A stretch of DNA of 64,000 nt from Terrilactibacillus sp. S3-3 (lineage in GTDB: Bacteria; Bacillota; Bacilli; Bacillales; Sporolactobacillaceae), in assembly GCA_030437565.1 (NCBI GenBank), contig CP129291.1:992001-1056000 (forward strand), written 5' to 3'. Positions 45,201 to 55,561 of this stretch are shown piece after piece. Both the position numbers and the translations under genes were made by a program. The first letter of the stretch is position 1. Every line of letters starts with the position of its first letter. The notes beneath the pieces are model-generated. The model saw only the letters and a program-made list of their open reading frames with translations, made no database searches and was not told the DNA's origin.

Positions 45201-45700
45201 ATGATTATCAAACTAGCCAGAATTGATTCCCGTCTGATTCATGGGCAAGTGGAACGGTTTGGACGAAAGAAACCGGTGTCAGCAGAATTATTGTTGTCAA
45301 TGATGAAGTGGCCAAAGATACGGTTCGTAAAACTTTGCTTACACAAGTGGCGCCGCCGGGAGTAAGGGCCCATGTTGTTGATGTCGCCAAAGCCGTCAGA
45401 GTTTATAACAATCCTAAATATGAAAAGGATCGTGTGATGCTGCTGTTCACGAATCCGACCGATGTCCTCTCTATTGTGGATGCTGGTGTTGATATTAAAA
45501 GCGTCAATATCGGCAGCATGTCTTACACAGAGGGGAAAAAGATGATCACCAGTGCCGTCGCCGTCGATCGGAAAGATGCTGAGGCTTTTAAAAAACTGAA
45601 CGAACGAAACATCGAATTGGAGATTCGCAAAGTGCCTTCAGACGGCAAAGCAGCGATCATGCCGTTATTAGAGAAACTAGAAAAAGAGGGCTGGGACTGA
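45201..45700 (+). CDS. PTS mannose/fructose/sorbose family IIB component
   Basis: The composite of about 166 residues begins MIIKLARIDSRLIHGQV, in which the His of RLIHGQV is the phosphorylation site of EIIB-Man. The remainder (VAKDTVRKTLLTQVAPPGVR, VMLLFTNPTDVLSIVDAGVD, SVNIGSMSYTEGKKMITSAV) follows the family exactly. A frame change near 45255 removes the stretch equivalent to WTKETGVSRIIVVNDE. Start ATG 45201 follows GGAGGAGG. It transfers phosphate from IIA to the incoming sugar bound by IIC/IID. Confidence 0.9.
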
Positions 45701-45756
45701 CGCGGAAATCGGTCAATGATTCGATAGAAAACATAATTTTTCAGGAGGGGTGAATG

Positions 45757-46577
45757 ATGGACGTTTCTGTTATTCAAATTATTCTTGTCTTCCTTGTCGC
45801 CTGTATTTCCGGGATGGGCTCAATCTTGGATGAATTTCAAACACACCAGCCGCTGATTGCCTGTACGTTCATCGGTCTTGTTCTTGGGGATATGAAAACC
45901 GGTATTATCATCGGCGGGACGCTTGAATTAATCGCTCTTGGCTGGATGAATATCGGTGCCGCCGTTGCACCGGATGCCGCGCTCGCCTCCATTATCTCAA
46001 CGATTCTGGTTATTGCAGGACATCAAAGTATCGGCACAGGGATTGCTCTGGCTCTGGCGATTCCGCTGGCGGCTGCCGGCCAGGTGCTGACTATTCTTGT
46101 CCGGACGATTACGGTTGCCTTTCAACATGGTGCCGACAGCATGGCCAAAAAAGGGAATCTATTCGGGATGGATGTTCTGCACGTCACGTCGCTCTTGCTT
46201 CAAGCGATGCGGATTGCCATTCCGGCACTGATTGTGGTGATTACGGTCGGCACTTCCGCCGTCAAAAAACGATGCTGGATGCGATTCCAGATGTTGTGAC
46301 CGGCGGGTTGAACGTTGCCGGCGGAATGATCGTTGTTGTCGGTTATGCGATGGTTATTAACATGATGCGGGCCGGATATTTAATGCCATTTTTCTTCCTT
46401 GGATTTGTCATCGCCGCATTTACCAATTTCAACCTGGTTGCACTCGGCGTCATCGGTTTGGTTGCTGCCATCGTTTATATTCAATTAAGTCCGAAATACA
46501 ATCAGCCTGCAGTGGCCGGCCCAGCACCGTCTGGAACTTCCGGACAGGATGACGACCTTGACGATGAGTTGGATTAG
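45757..46577 (+). CDS. PTS mannose/fructose/sorbose family IIC component, second copy
   Basis: The composite of about 273 residues has several membrane segments. Conserved blocks: ACISGMGSILDEFQTHQPLI, GLVLGDMKTGIIIGGTLELI and ALGWMNIGAAVAPDAALASI, then GMIVVVGYAMVINMMRAGYL. It is the sugar channel of the system. The frame changes once near 46268. The acidic C-terminus (QDDDLDDELD) is typical. The start ATG 45757 lies six bases after AGGAGGGG; the ATG three bases upstream is less well spaced. It is about 60 percent identical by eye to the copy at 39942. Confidence 0.9.
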
Positions 46578-46595
46578 AAAAGGAGGGTATGAAAA

Positions 46596-47455
46596 ATGAG
46601 CAATGACACACAAGCGGTTTCGACCGGTAAGAAAAAGTTGACTAAAAGGGATTTGTTTTGGGTCTTTATGCGCTCCAACCTTTTTCAAGGGTCTTGGAAC
46701 TTTGAAAGAATGCAGGCTCTCGGCTATGCCTTTTCCATGACGCCGGCGATTCGCAGGCTTTTTATCCTGCCGGCAGCGAAGAACGGAAACAGGCAATGAA
46801 ACGCCACAATGAATTTTTTAACACGACCCCTTTTATGGCTGCACCGATTCTTGGGGTATCACTGGCGATGGAGGAACAAAAAGCAAACGGCGCGCCGATT
46901 GAAGATGCGGCGATCAACGGCATTAAAGTGGGCTTAATGGGGCCGCTTGCCGGCGTCGGCGATCCGATCTGGTGGGGAACATTCCGCCCTGTTTTTGCGG
47001 CGCTTGGCGCAAGCCTTGCTTTATCGGGAAGCATTTTAGGACCGCTTTTATTCTTTGTTTTATGGAATGCTGTTCGCCTTGGATTTAGATGGTGGGGCGT
47101 ATCTTATGGCTATCGTAAGGGATCCGACGTTGTTAAAGACATGGGCGGCGGCCTCTTGCAAAAAATTACGGAAGGCGCCTCGATACTTGGCCTGTTTGTG
47201 ATGGGCGGTCTCGTGAATAAATGGACAAAAGTGGATATCCCCTTTGTTCTGTCGACAGTAAAAAACCCGACGACAGGTAAAATCAGCACGACGACGGTTC
47301 AAAGCATTCTTGATCAACTAATGCCCGGACTTGTGCCGCTGCTGCTCACTTTTGTCTGCATGTGGCTGCTCAGAAAAAAGGTCAATCCGCTGGTTATTAT
47401 TCTTGGATTTTTTGTCGTCAGCATTTTAGGCTATTGGGGCGGAGTATTGAAATAA
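46596..47455 (+). CDS. PTS mannose/fructose/sorbose family IID component, second copy
   Basis: The composite is about 286 residues: KLTKRDLFWVFMRSNLFQGS, WNFERMQALGYAFSMTPAIR, LMGPLAGVGDPIWWGTFRPV and LLRKKVNPLVIILGFFVVSI, the standard IID sequence. It forms the substrate-binding membrane complex with IIC. One frame change lies near 46785. Start ATG 46596 follows AGGAGGG. The sugar is probably mannose, fructose, glucose or sorbose; with a LevR-type activator, fructose/levan or mannose uptake is likely, but specificity cannot be read from sequence. Confidence 0.9.
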
Positions 47456-47536
47456 AGATTTTCTAAAGGCAGGAACCGGCATCATTTTTGCCTGTTCTTG
47501 CCTGAATTCTGATGATACGAAAAGGGAGATGATCGG

Positions 47537-47994
47537 ATGACCATGACGGCCATTATACTCATAATATTAATTGCCGGAGCGCTCCTTTATACGGTTTACG
47601 ATGAAGCCGTCATTCCTTTTCTAAAGGGTAAGACCTATCTATCCGTGCGGCTTAGAAAGCGCAGTTATCTTGACGAACTGCTTTTTGCCGGATTCTTGAT
47701 CGTCGCTTTCATTTCAAACCTTTTACATGGAGGAAGCGGAACGAATAATGTCTGCTGCTGTTAATTTTGACGGTCATCTTTTTATATTACACTTTTGGGC
47801 ACGCACCAAAAGCCCGTTTCAAAGAAAAAGGCTTTTTCAATGGTTTGCTTTTTACAGACTATAATCAAATGAAAAACATGAGGCTGTCGGAGGACGGTGT
47901 TTTGGTGATCGATACGGATAAGCGAAGGATATTTCTCTATGCCAGGCGGATTGAAGATTTGGAAAAGATCTCAAAAGTGCTGCTTGAACATTAG
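47537..47994 (+). CDS. YobD-like membrane protein (UPF0266/DUF986)
   Basis: The composite of about 152 residues has N-terminal membrane segments (AIILIILIAGALLYTVYDEA, LLFAGFLIVAFISNLLHG) and a conserved C-terminal part (FKEKGFFNGLLFTDYNQMKN, MRLSEDGVLVIDTDKRRIFL, IEDLEKISKVL) that matches the enterobacterial YobD family. In Escherichia coli yobD follows manXYZ, the same context as here, so it is probably an accessory of mannose-family PTS. Its function is unknown. A frame change occurs near 47755. An 11-bp inverted repeat, AAAAGTGCTGC to GCAGCACTTTT with a long loop and T-run, begins at its stop region and may terminate the operon. Confidence 0.78.
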
Positions 47995-48588
47995 ACCTGG
48001 ATAAACTGACGGCATGGCCGTGCATGCAAGAGGCGAAGTTTTGACTGCAGCACTTTTTTTGAGGAAAGCCGGCCATGTTGAAGAAGAAGCGGGCAGACGG
48101 GTGTCTCCTTGCTATGACGTCGGCCGTGATACTGCGAAAAAAAAACACTTCTTTTTTTAAAAACCCAAGCCGTCGGCAGCCGGTCTTTTTTGAACTGCTG
48201 CGGGCAATTGAAATAGGAGTGACGTACAGATAAAGAGGTTTTGTTGCATTTTCGCGGTTACCGTAATATACTGATACTGACCTAATGTGAATGGCAAGGA
48301 TGCCCTTTTTGAAAAAACAGGGGAATGGAAGAATGGATATCCCCATTTCCTATATGACGAACAGGTGATAGTTTTATGATTGGATGTGCATTTCGCCAAA
48401 GCAAACTGGCGCGGTCTTAGGAGCCGTAAGTATGGAAGAGAGGAAGGGCTTTCATTATCGTGGTGCGATGATATGTCGCGGATTTGTTTTTTATGTTAGG
48501 TACAATTTTATAATATAGGGCGACGTTTTTAATTCACGTATTATAAAGAGTGATCAACGTTTAAGAATGCTTATTTGGTACTTTTTTT
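47995..48588. other. Long intergenic stretch without a recognised gene
   Basis: About 590 bp after the PTS operon. GCAGCACTTTTTTT near 48044 closes the probable operon terminator. No open frame on either strand has family resemblance, a ribosome site and plausible composition together. The second half becomes strongly AT-rich toward the cold-shock promoter region. Confidence 0.4.
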
Positions 48589-48716
48589 TATAATATGTGA
48601 ATTTTTATTTTAAGTAGGCGAGTACCCCCGTCTGATTTGTGATCCAAGGAAGACGGGAGATGAATCACCTTTGGATAAAACATGCGCATATATTAATTTT
48701 TAGGAGGTTTTCTTTA
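48589..48716 (+). promoter_or_regulatory. Cold-shock gene promoter and structured 5' leader
   Basis: TATAAT (48589-48594) has no good -35. The leader of about 115 bases contains CCCGTCT (48627-48633)/AGACGGG (48651-48657) and ATCCAA (48642-48647)/TTGGAT (48671-48676). The two stems interleave, so only one can form unless a pseudoknot does. A very strong AGGAGGTTT ribosome site precedes the start. Long leaders that change shape with temperature are known for csp genes; a switch here is inference. Confidence 0.5.
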
Positions 48717-48917
48717 ATGAAAACAGGTACAGTAAAATGGTTTAATGCAGAAAAAGGTTTTGGCTTTATCGAAGTTGAAGGCGGAAACGACGTATTCGTA
48801 CACTTCAGCGCTATCCAAGGTGACGGTTTCAAAACTTTGGAAGAAGGCCAAAATGTACAATTTGATGTTGTGGAAGGTAATCGCGGACCACAAGCAGCTA
48901 ACGTTACAAAACTGTAA
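48717..48917 (+). CDS. csp: Cold-shock protein of the CspA family
   Basis: This 66-residue protein is the exact size of single-domain CSPs. It has the RNA-binding motifs KGFGFIEVE (RNP1) and VFVHFSAIQ (RNP2) and starts [17 protein letters not shown]. It binds single-stranded RNA or DNA as a chaperone in the cytoplasm, during cold shock or in growth. Start ATG 48717 follows AGGAGG; an upstream in-frame ATG 48639 is ignored. A strong terminator follows, so it is monocistronic. Confidence 0.96.
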   Translation: MKTGTVKWFNAEKGFGFIEVEGGNDVFVHFSAIQGDGFKTLEEGQNVQFDVVEGNRGPQAANVTKL

Positions 48918-48944
48918 TATCAGATTGCAAAAAAGGATAAAAGG

Positions 48945-48985
48945 GTTGTTTTCCCATTACTGGGGAGAACAGCTTTTTTTTTTTT
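48945..48985 (+). terminator. Terminator of the cold-shock gene
   Basis: GTTGTTTTCCC pairs with GGGAGAACAGC (11 positions, two G-U), followed by twelve T. Confidence 0.85.
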
Positions 48986-49150
48986 TGTGTGTCCTTTTTG
49001 TTAAAATAGACAAAGCGGCTGGTTAAGTTTATGAGGCTGCATTCATAACTTGTCCTGATCCGTTTAATCCTTGCATGCACGATTTGCCGCCCTCTTTAGC
49101 AAAACTTACTGCCCGTGCTTCTGGAATTAAATAATTGGGGGGAAATGAGA

Positions 49151-49702
49151 ATGTCTAGTTTGAATGAAATACTTACATTTAACAAATTTTTTGTGGACAA
49201 AAAAGGGTATGTGCCATTTGAAGCCGGCCGTTGTCCAACCAAGAAACTGACAAATTGTCACTTGTATGGATTGCCGGCTTGTTGAACTCTTGCCGAAAGC
49301 CATGAATATCAAAAACGGAGATGCGATCATGGTGAAATCCGCAGGAGGGGGAGTGTCGACGGACCATACGGAAATGTGATGAAAAGCATTTTAGTATCAC
49401 TCTATCAATTAGAGTCGGAAGAAGTGTTCATCATTGGCCACACAAGCTGCGGTATGCATGGATTAACAGGTGCAAAGATGGTTGAAGAGATGAAAAAAAG
49501 AGGGATTCCCGAAGAGGCTATTTCGGCAATCCAAGAAGACTGCGTTGACTTTAATGATTGGCTGGCCGGTTTTCAAACGGTCGAAGATCAAGTTCAAAAA
49601 AGCGTTGATATCGTGAAAAACCATCCGCTGCTGCCTCAAGGGACGCCTGTTCGCGGACTTGTCGTCGATCCAAAGACGGGAAAATTGGAATTGGTTTGTT
49701 GA
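49151..49702 (+). CDS. Beta-class carbonic anhydrase (YtiB-like)
   Basis: The composite of about 184 residues reads MSSLNEILTFNKFFVDKKGY, then, in a second frame, CMDCRLVELLPKAMN, then GDAIMVKSAGGGVS, SILVSLYQLESEEVFIIGHT and SCGMHGLTGAKMVEE. Zinc ligands Cys (CMD), His and Cys (GHTSCG) and the Asp-Arg dyad (CMDCR) are present. The usual CxDSR reads CMDCR, an unusual Cys for Ser. The enzyme interconverts CO2 and bicarbonate in the cytoplasm. Frame changes near 49250 and 49375 split it. Start ATG 49151 follows GGGGGGAAATGAG. Confidence 0.82.
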
Positions 49703-49826
49703 TGGGGATGCAATAAACAGGAGATGGGAATAAGGACGTTTTGTTTGTGTCATGATATCGCTGCCAGCAATCCAGTTTCTGTTTTTGAGCTGTGAGCATT
49801 TTCTATAAATTTCCACTCTATATCCA

Positions 49827-49855
49827 GCATATAAAAGCAAATGCGGCGCATAATA
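49827..49855 (+). promoter_or_regulatory. Sigma-G/sigma-F-like promoter of the SASP gene
   Basis: GCATA (49827-49831), a 17-bp spacer and CATAATA (49849-49855) match forespore promoter consensus (GMATA near -35, CATWMTA near -10). It lies 23 bp before the SASP start, right upstream of GGGAGGTG. Confidence 0.75.
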
Positions 49856-49878
49856 GGGTTACAAGGGAGGTGAAACAC

Positions 49879-50073
49879 ATGGCAAACACAAACCAACTCG
49901 TCGTACCAGGTGTAGAACAAGCACTGGATCAAATGAAAGTTGAAATTGCTCATGAATTTGGCGTTAACCTTGGTGCCGATACGACGTCTAGAGCCAACGG
50001 TTCAGTCGGCGGCGAAATTACGAAACGTCTTGTTGCACAAGCTCAATCCCAACTTGGCGGTTACCAAAAATAA
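49879..50073 (+). CDS. Small acid-soluble spore protein, alpha/beta type
   Basis: This 64-residue protein is a canonical alpha/beta [69 protein letters not shown] contains the germination-protease cleavage site. Alpha/beta SASPs saturate spore DNA and protect it from UV and heat. The start ATG 49879 follows GGGAGGTG. The forespore-type promoter and a terminator make it a monocistronic spore gene and prove an endospore-former. Confidence 0.97.
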   Translation: MANTNQLVVPGVEQALDQMKVEIAHEFGVNLGADTTSRANGSVGGEITKRLVAQAQSQLGGYQK

Positions 50074-50094
50074 TTGAAATAAAATAATGGATAA

Positions 50095-50121
50095 AAGGAA
50101 GCGGCATCCAGCTGCTTCCTT
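50095..50121 (+). terminator. Terminator of the SASP gene
   Basis: AAGGAAGC pairs perfectly with GCTTCCTT around an 11-base loop. The T-run after it is short (TTAATTT). Confidence 0.65.
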
Positions 50122-50143
50122 AATTTGGTGACGTACATATAAA

Positions 50144-50175
50144 TTTGCGTCAATGCTGCAAGGCATTGACGCAAA
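50144..50175. terminator. Bidirectional terminator
   Basis: TTTGCGTCAATGC and GCATTGACGCAAA form a perfect 13-bp stem around TGCAAG. Seven bases beyond its 3' edge (plus strand) ends the minus-strand small acidic gene. Confidence 0.8.
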
Positions 50176-50181
50176 AAAGGA

Positions 50182-50370
50182 CTAGCAGTGTCTTGGTTTC
50201 TCTTCTTTTTCCAAAGGGCGTGCTTCATCGATAGAGGGGGCATCGTAGACCTCGGACACTACACCTCCAGCAAGACCTTCATTCATCATTCGATCAATAT
50301 CAAAGGTATAATTTTCTTTTTCTTCTTCCTCTTCTTCATTTTCAACTTCTTGATTGTCGAAAGGTACCAC
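50182..50370 (-). CDS. Small acidic protein of unknown function
   Basis: From GTG 50370 (minus-strand GGCAGGTGAT upstream) the product is 62 residues. A run of Glu (VENEEEEEEKENY) is followed by FDIDRMMNEGLAGGVVSEVY and DAPSIDEARPLEKEEKP. I do not recognise the family with certainty; the organised second half and good ribosome site suggest a real gene rather than chance. A longer frame to 50427 ignores the ribosome site. It lies between spore and yheB-like genes on the opposite strand. Confidence 0.6.
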   Translation of the reverse strand: MVPFDNQEVENEEEEEEKENYTFDIDRMMNEGLAGGVVSEVYDAPSIDEARPLEKEEKPRHC

Positions 50371-50633
50371 TTTTATCACCTGCCTTTTTTTTATAATTTG
50401 CCCTGCAAACCGGTACATTAAAAACAAATTGCCGTGGAAAAGAATGCCTGCCGATCAGGGAGCCCGCCGCCTCACTTTTGAATTTTCATCTATAATCTCA
50501 TGGATGGCCACTGCTTGAATGGAGCGGCTTCTGTTTGAACTGTAAAACAGCGCAAACTATAAATTTTCTCCAAGGGCCGCTGTTTTTTGTTAATATAGAA
50601 AAGAAAAGTTCTATATAAGAAAGGATTCTTAAC

Positions 50634-51776
50634 GTGGCGATATTTTTCCATTTTCTTGTTTTAATCGGTGTTGGCGCTTTTATTGGCGGCCTGACAAATG
50701 AAATCGCAATACGAATGTTATTTTGGCCATATAAACCGGTTTATATCGGCAAGTTCCGGCTTCCCTTTACGCCTGGGGTCATTCCGAAAAGGCAGGATGT
50801 CATTGCCGGCCAGCTCGGTAAGTTAGTCATGAAACATTTAATCACGGCCGACGAAATTGAGAAAAAATTGCGGGATCAGGAGCTTTATAAGGAAACAACA
50901 CGAACGATTCAGCGGGCCGTTGAAGATTTTCTTGCGACCGATATCCAGATTGGAAAAATTATGAATGGTTTTTTGGGCAATCAATGGCTTAGAGAAAAGG
51001 TTGAGAAAGACGTTGAAAAGTGGTTAACCTGCCGGATCCAATCCTTTATTGCAGAGGTAAATGACCAGCCGGTCGGCGAAGCGCTGCCGAAAAATGTGGT
51101 CAAGCAAATTGATCAAAAATTGCCGGCAGTGGCCGAGCTTTTAATCAATGAAGTATTGAAATATTTTCAAAGCGAGTCTGGTTTTGAAAAAATCAAAGAG
51201 CAAGTGGATCGGTTTATTGAGGGAAAAGGAAAGCTGGGGGAACTCTTCTCGATGATTTTTGGCAATCAAAGCCTCGTTAAACGTATCTATCCGGAAATTG
51301 TAAAATTTGTTCAATCACCTTCTTTTTATCAGACGGTTTTAAAAGTTTTACAAAAAAAATGGCTGGAAAAAAAAAAAACGAATCGGTTGAGGACTGTATG
51401 GATTGGCTCAATTTAACGGAAGAGAGGCTGGCACCGGCTTTGGCCGTTGTTATAAAAGACCGGCTGCCGTTCGAAAACCTGTTGGCTCTCCCGGTTAACA
51501 AAATACCGCACCATTTTTAGGCAGATGCTCGTCGATGAATGGGTGCCGAAGTTTGTTTCTCTTGGTTTAACATTCATTGCCGGAAAAGCGAAAGATATGC
51601 TCGCAACACTTGAGATTGAAGAAATGGTGACGAGTCAAGTCAGACACTTCTCTGTTCAAGAACTGGAACAAGTGATCCTGATGATTTCCAAAAAGGAGTT
51701 TCGTACCATCACTTATTTGGGTTTTTTGCTTGGCGGGATCATCGGGCTAATTCAAGGTCTGCTTTTCTTCATTTAG
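50634..51776 (+). CDS. yheB: DUF445 family membrane protein (YheB-like)
   Basis: The composite of about 380 residues matches YheB length. One N-terminal membrane segment (FHFLVLIGVGAFIGGLTNEI) leads into the conserved NEIAIRMLFWPYKPVYIGKF and LPFTPGVIPKRQDVIAGQLG of DUF445, then long helical parts, and ends in a second membrane segment (YLGFLLGGIIGLIQGLLFFI). In Bacillus subtilis YheB is near yheA, as here. Function is unknown. Frame changes occur at an A9 run near 51375 and near 51505. Start GTG 50634 follows GAAAGGA. Confidence 0.87.
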
Positions 51777-51898
51777 CAGGCGTTGGGTACATAAGCGTCT
51801 TAAGCCGCGCGGTCTATAATCCGCTGATGAAACATTGATTCATAATCGGAATATCGTATCAGTATGCTTTTAAAAAGAAAAAGACGGAGGGAATGAAA

Positions 51899-52250
51899 AT
51901 GACAAACAGCTATGACCAAGCTAATGAGCTTGAAAAGGCTATAAGGGAAAGCGCCGAATATCGGACGCTGAGAAAAGCTTATGAGGCGGTGAATGCCGAT
52001 CCTCAGGCAAAACAAATGTTTGAAAACTTCCGCCGCATCCAGCTGAATTTGCAAAAAAAAACAAATGATGGGTGAGCCGATCACGGACGAGGAAGGGAAA
52101 AAAGCGGAACAGTCTTTGCAAATCATCGGCAGCTATCCGGCCATTGCCGCACTGATGGCCGCCGAGCAGAGGATGAGTCTTTTGATTACCGATCTTAACC
52201 GGATCATTACCAAACCCCTGGAGGAATTGTACGGCACGGGATGGGGTTGA
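51899..52250 (+). CDS. yheA: YlbF/YmcA family protein (YheA-like)
   Basis: The composite of about 117 residues shows SYDQANELEKAIRESAEYRT, AYEAVNADPQAKQMFENFRR, then GEPITDEEGKKAEQSLQIIG and PAIAALMAAEQRMSLLITDL. This is the helical YlbF/YmcA/YheA family, members of which take part in competence, sporulation and RNA-processing complexes. ATG 51899 lies nine bases after GGAGGG; ATG 51893 is too close. The frame changes at an A9 run near 52055. It directly follows the YheB-like gene. Confidence 0.87.
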
Positions 52251-52404
52251 TAAAAAAAAATAGCCCGGCCCCGAAATGATCGGACAGTTTCATTCGGCTT
52301 CCGCTTTTTGCCGTTTTCAGCCATTGTTCTATTTTAAATTGAACAAACATAAGTTGAAAACAGGAAGGATGAGTTGATACTGATTCCGGAAAAGGGGGAT
52401 TACC

Positions 52405-53299
52405 TTGGTTTACCGCATGCTGGCTTTAGACATCGATGGCACCCTTTTGAAAAGCAATCACAAACTGGATAGGTCGACGAGGGAGGCAATTAGTTTTGCG
52501 AAAAGAAAAGGGGTTGTGGTGACGCTTGTGTCCGAACGCCACTTCCATTCAGCGGCAAAAGTGGCTAAAGCGCTGAAACTGACCCATCCCATTGTCACAC
52601 ATAACGGTGCTTTTGTTTCATCGACAATTGATGATCCCGTTTATACAAGCAAGATTGAACATGCCGTATTAATGCAACTGGTTGAATTTCTGGAAACCTA
52701 TCCGTGTCAAATTCAAGTCTCGCATGAACGGTTATCGATCAGCAATAGGCCAAGACAAAAAAACCTGATCGCAAAAATGACGATTGGAATGAATGAGCCG
52801 CGCTTTTTTCTATCCAGTAACATACGTAGACTCTTTAAGTCAATATCTTTTGGAAAATTTCGAGAGTGCAACCGATGTCAAAGTAAGGCTGACTAACGAA
52901 CGGGCGCTGGACGAAATTGTCCAGTCATTGGCCGACTTTTTTACGTCAGTCGATGTCGTGAGGACATCACCGCACGACATCGTTTTGACTAATCAAAATA
53001 CATCGAAATTTGATGGCCTGCTTTACCTTGTCAGGCAGCTTGGCTTCTCACTTTCAGAAGTTGTTGCGGTCGGCGACGGTTATGAAGATGCGGAGCTGAT
53101 TGAAAAAGCAGGTCTCGGTGTCGCGATGAGTCAAGCACCGAAAGAAGTAAGAGAAAAAGCGGACTGGATCACGCGTACCAATGACATGAACGGCGTCGCC
53201 TACATGGTCAAGGAAGTGTTCCGAAAACAACTGCGGGTCAATATAAAAAACGAAAACGCATTAATGCGAGAGCGGGCTGAATCCAAGCAGCAATGTTAG
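52405..53299 (+). CDS. HAD-superfamily Cof-type hydrolase (YhaX-like)
   Basis: The composite of about 298 residues starts at TTG 52405 (AAGGGGGAT upstream). MLALDIDGTLLKSNHKL is HAD motif I (both Asp present), GVVVTLVSERHFHSA is motif II, and VVAVGDGYEDAELIEKAG is motif IV. The cap region between them is of the Cof type. Such enzymes dephosphorylate sugar phosphates or flavins; substrate unknown. The opening is very similar to what I remember of Bacillus YhaX. A frame change lies near 52800. Its 3' end overlaps the convergent membrane-protein gene by 39 bp, which may reflect an indel at one end. Confidence 0.82.
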
Positions 53300-54658
53300 T
53301 AAAGCGAGATAAGCGCATGTGAAAGGGATATTCCAGTTGGATAGTCTCCACGGTTTTTCACCCATGATACTCGACATCATCCCGAGTGTTGCATTATAGG
53401 GCCCCATCAAAAATGCCGGCACCGCCCCGCCGAGCATGGCGATGGTAACCATGACCGGCGAGTGACTGAGCAGGTTGGAGCGAATCGCTTCGGATAGAAG
53501 AGCTAGTCCCACGGCTGGATGAAGGCCGATAAAGGCGAGTGCAAGCGGAATGAGCGGCAGCAGTACGAGGAAAATTCTCGGTCCAATGAACTGGATGAAA
53601 ACATTCATCCAATGGGTGACGAACACATCGGCATGCGAAAGACGGAGCGCTGTGATAAAAAAACCGGCTGAAAGAAAGATGAAAAACTGATTTTCCATTT
53701 TAAAAAAATAAGTTTGAAAATGTTTTTTGACACCGGAGAAAAAGGCTCCGTTTTTTTTTTGAAATGAAAATCGACCAGGATAGGGCAAAAGGAATAACCA
53801 GCATACTGATGAAAAAAGTGAAACCCAGCTTGAAAAAATGATCGAGCAGCGAGACCATGGCATCAAGCATCAGAATCGCGAACAGAATATGAAAAAGCCG
53901 GCGCGGTCTATAGCCGCTCGATTTTTCATCAAGCGGCGCGGCCATTTCATTTTGAAAAATTTTCGTCTGCAAAAGCCGGCGCCGATAAGTTTTAAACGGC
54001 AGGGCAACGAAACACCAGTCGAGAACGAGACCGGCCAAGCTTAAAAGAAATAAATATAAAAAAACGGATGTATAACGAACACCGGTCAATCCGAGTACCG
54101 TCCCCACAATTGGCGTGGCCGGGCTCCAAAGCAGCGGCATCGCATAGCCGTGTGTGATCGAGCGGTTAAAATAGCGTCTTTCATTTGAAATGGTGAAATG
54201 GCCGGCAGAAGGCTGGATCGTATAATAGGTTAACGGCAGCGCCGCCAAATTCATGAATGAACTGAAAAAATATATGAAATAGAGGAAGTCAAAATATAGA
54301 ATTGACGTTCGCTTTTGACGTTTTCTTTAATAAATCCGTTGACTTCACCGGCGTAATGCCCGAGTTGGACGGGCAGCGCCAAAATGGGGACAAGCGTGAA
54401 GAGTGTCACCATCTGGATCATGCCGCCAAATGAAAAGATGAAATCGGCGGGTTCGGCTCGGCCGATAAAAAGCAGGAAGCAGCCTCCGGTTAAAAAGAAA
54501 AGCCCGAATGACAGTGCGAGCCCGCGGACATAGCGAAAACTTAAGATCACGGCCGCCATAGCCAATATTGAAACGACCCGATGCAGGACAGGAAAGGGGA
54601 TGAAGGATGATAAAAGATAAAAAAAAGATCGATATGATATGTATACATATTTAATCAA
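53261..54658 (-). CDS. Polytopic membrane protein of unknown function
   Basis: The composite of about 465 residues carries roughly ten hydrophobic segments, for example VVSILAMAAVILSFRYVRGL, ALSFGLFFLTGGCFLLFIGR, MIQMVTLFTLVPILALPVQL and HPAVGLALLSEAIRSNLLSH. The arrangement, a repeated P-rich loop (SPATPIVGTVLGL; MGPYNATLGMMSSIMG), recalls ion or metabolite permeases, but I cannot name the family. The most probable start is TTG 54658 after TAGGTG on the minus strand; the frame is open to 54703. Frame changes occur near 54255 and near the T9 run at 53755. Confidence 0.6.
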
Positions 54659-54866
54659 TAGTGCACCTACTTTTATGTAAATCGCGTGAAAAGTTTTGAT
54701 CAAGGTTAATTCTATTATTGCTTTTTGTTATACTAAATATGTAAGATAGAGGAGAACAAAAGTTGAGACTCGGTGAAAAAAGGGGGGAAGTCTGCTGCCG
54801 GGATGAAAGTTACGAAAGCACAGCCTGTTTTTTATTGCCAAACGGTGCTTTAAGCGGCAGGCAGTT

Positions 54867-55558
54867 TTGTGCGCATTTATGGCGGCAGGTACTGGCTTGA
54901 AAGAGCTGAACAAACAGGTCATTTTAAAAGAAGCGGAGAAATACGTTTACCATGAATTAAAAGACGAAGGAAGCGGACATGATTTTTGGCATGTTTACCG
55001 CGTGACAAAGACGGCGATGAAAATTGCCCAAGAAGAGCATGCTGATTTTTTTATTTGCAAACTTGCTGCGCTTCTTCATGATATTGGCGACAGAAAATCA
55101 CCTGACAGTGAAACGCAAAATCTGGAAAAGATAAAAAAATGGCTTGTCAGCCACAGGGTGGACGAGAAAGACCGTCGGCTCGTTCTTGATATTATATCCG
55201 GCATCACTTTTGATAACGGTGAAGGCAGGGAAATGAAAACGCTTGAAGGCAAAGTTGTTCAAGAAGATGCCGACCGTTTGGATGCAATCGGCGCGATCGG
55301 CATTGCCAGGGTGTTTTCTAACGGCGGTTCCAAAGGACAGCTCATCTACCATCCGGATATCAAGCCTGATATCATGCGCCACGGCCCAATCGATCCGAAT
55401 CGCAAAGAAACGTCCATCAATCGGTTCTATGAGAAACTGTTGAAAAATTACACCATTTAATGAACACGAATTATGGCAAGCGGATGGCGGAAACACGCCA
55501 TCGCCGCATGCAGCATTATCTCTCGGAATTTTTTGAAGAGTGGGAAGGCGAAAGCTGA
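54867..55558 (+). CDS. HD-domain phosphohydrolase (YpgQ/YedJ-like)
   Basis: The HD motif is clear: SGHDFWHVYRVTKTAMKIAQ (first His-Asp) and CKLAALLHDIGDRKSPDSE (second His-Asp), then VVQEDADRLDAIGAIGIARV with the later Asp and SINRFYEKLL. Such small HD proteins hydrolyse nucleotides or pyrophosphate. A frame change near 55450 hides the probable C-terminus NTNYGKRMAETRHRRMQHYL to the stop at 55556-55558. The start is uncertain: the frame is open from 54867, and ATG 54879 or TTG near 54894 are alternatives. It is not part of a visible operon. Confidence 0.82.
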
Positions 55559-55561
55559 TGA

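Noticed and set aside
47852-48346. 164-residue minus-strand frame after the PTS operon
   Set aside because: It overlaps the YobD-like gene antisense, lacks a ribosome site and has no family resemblance.
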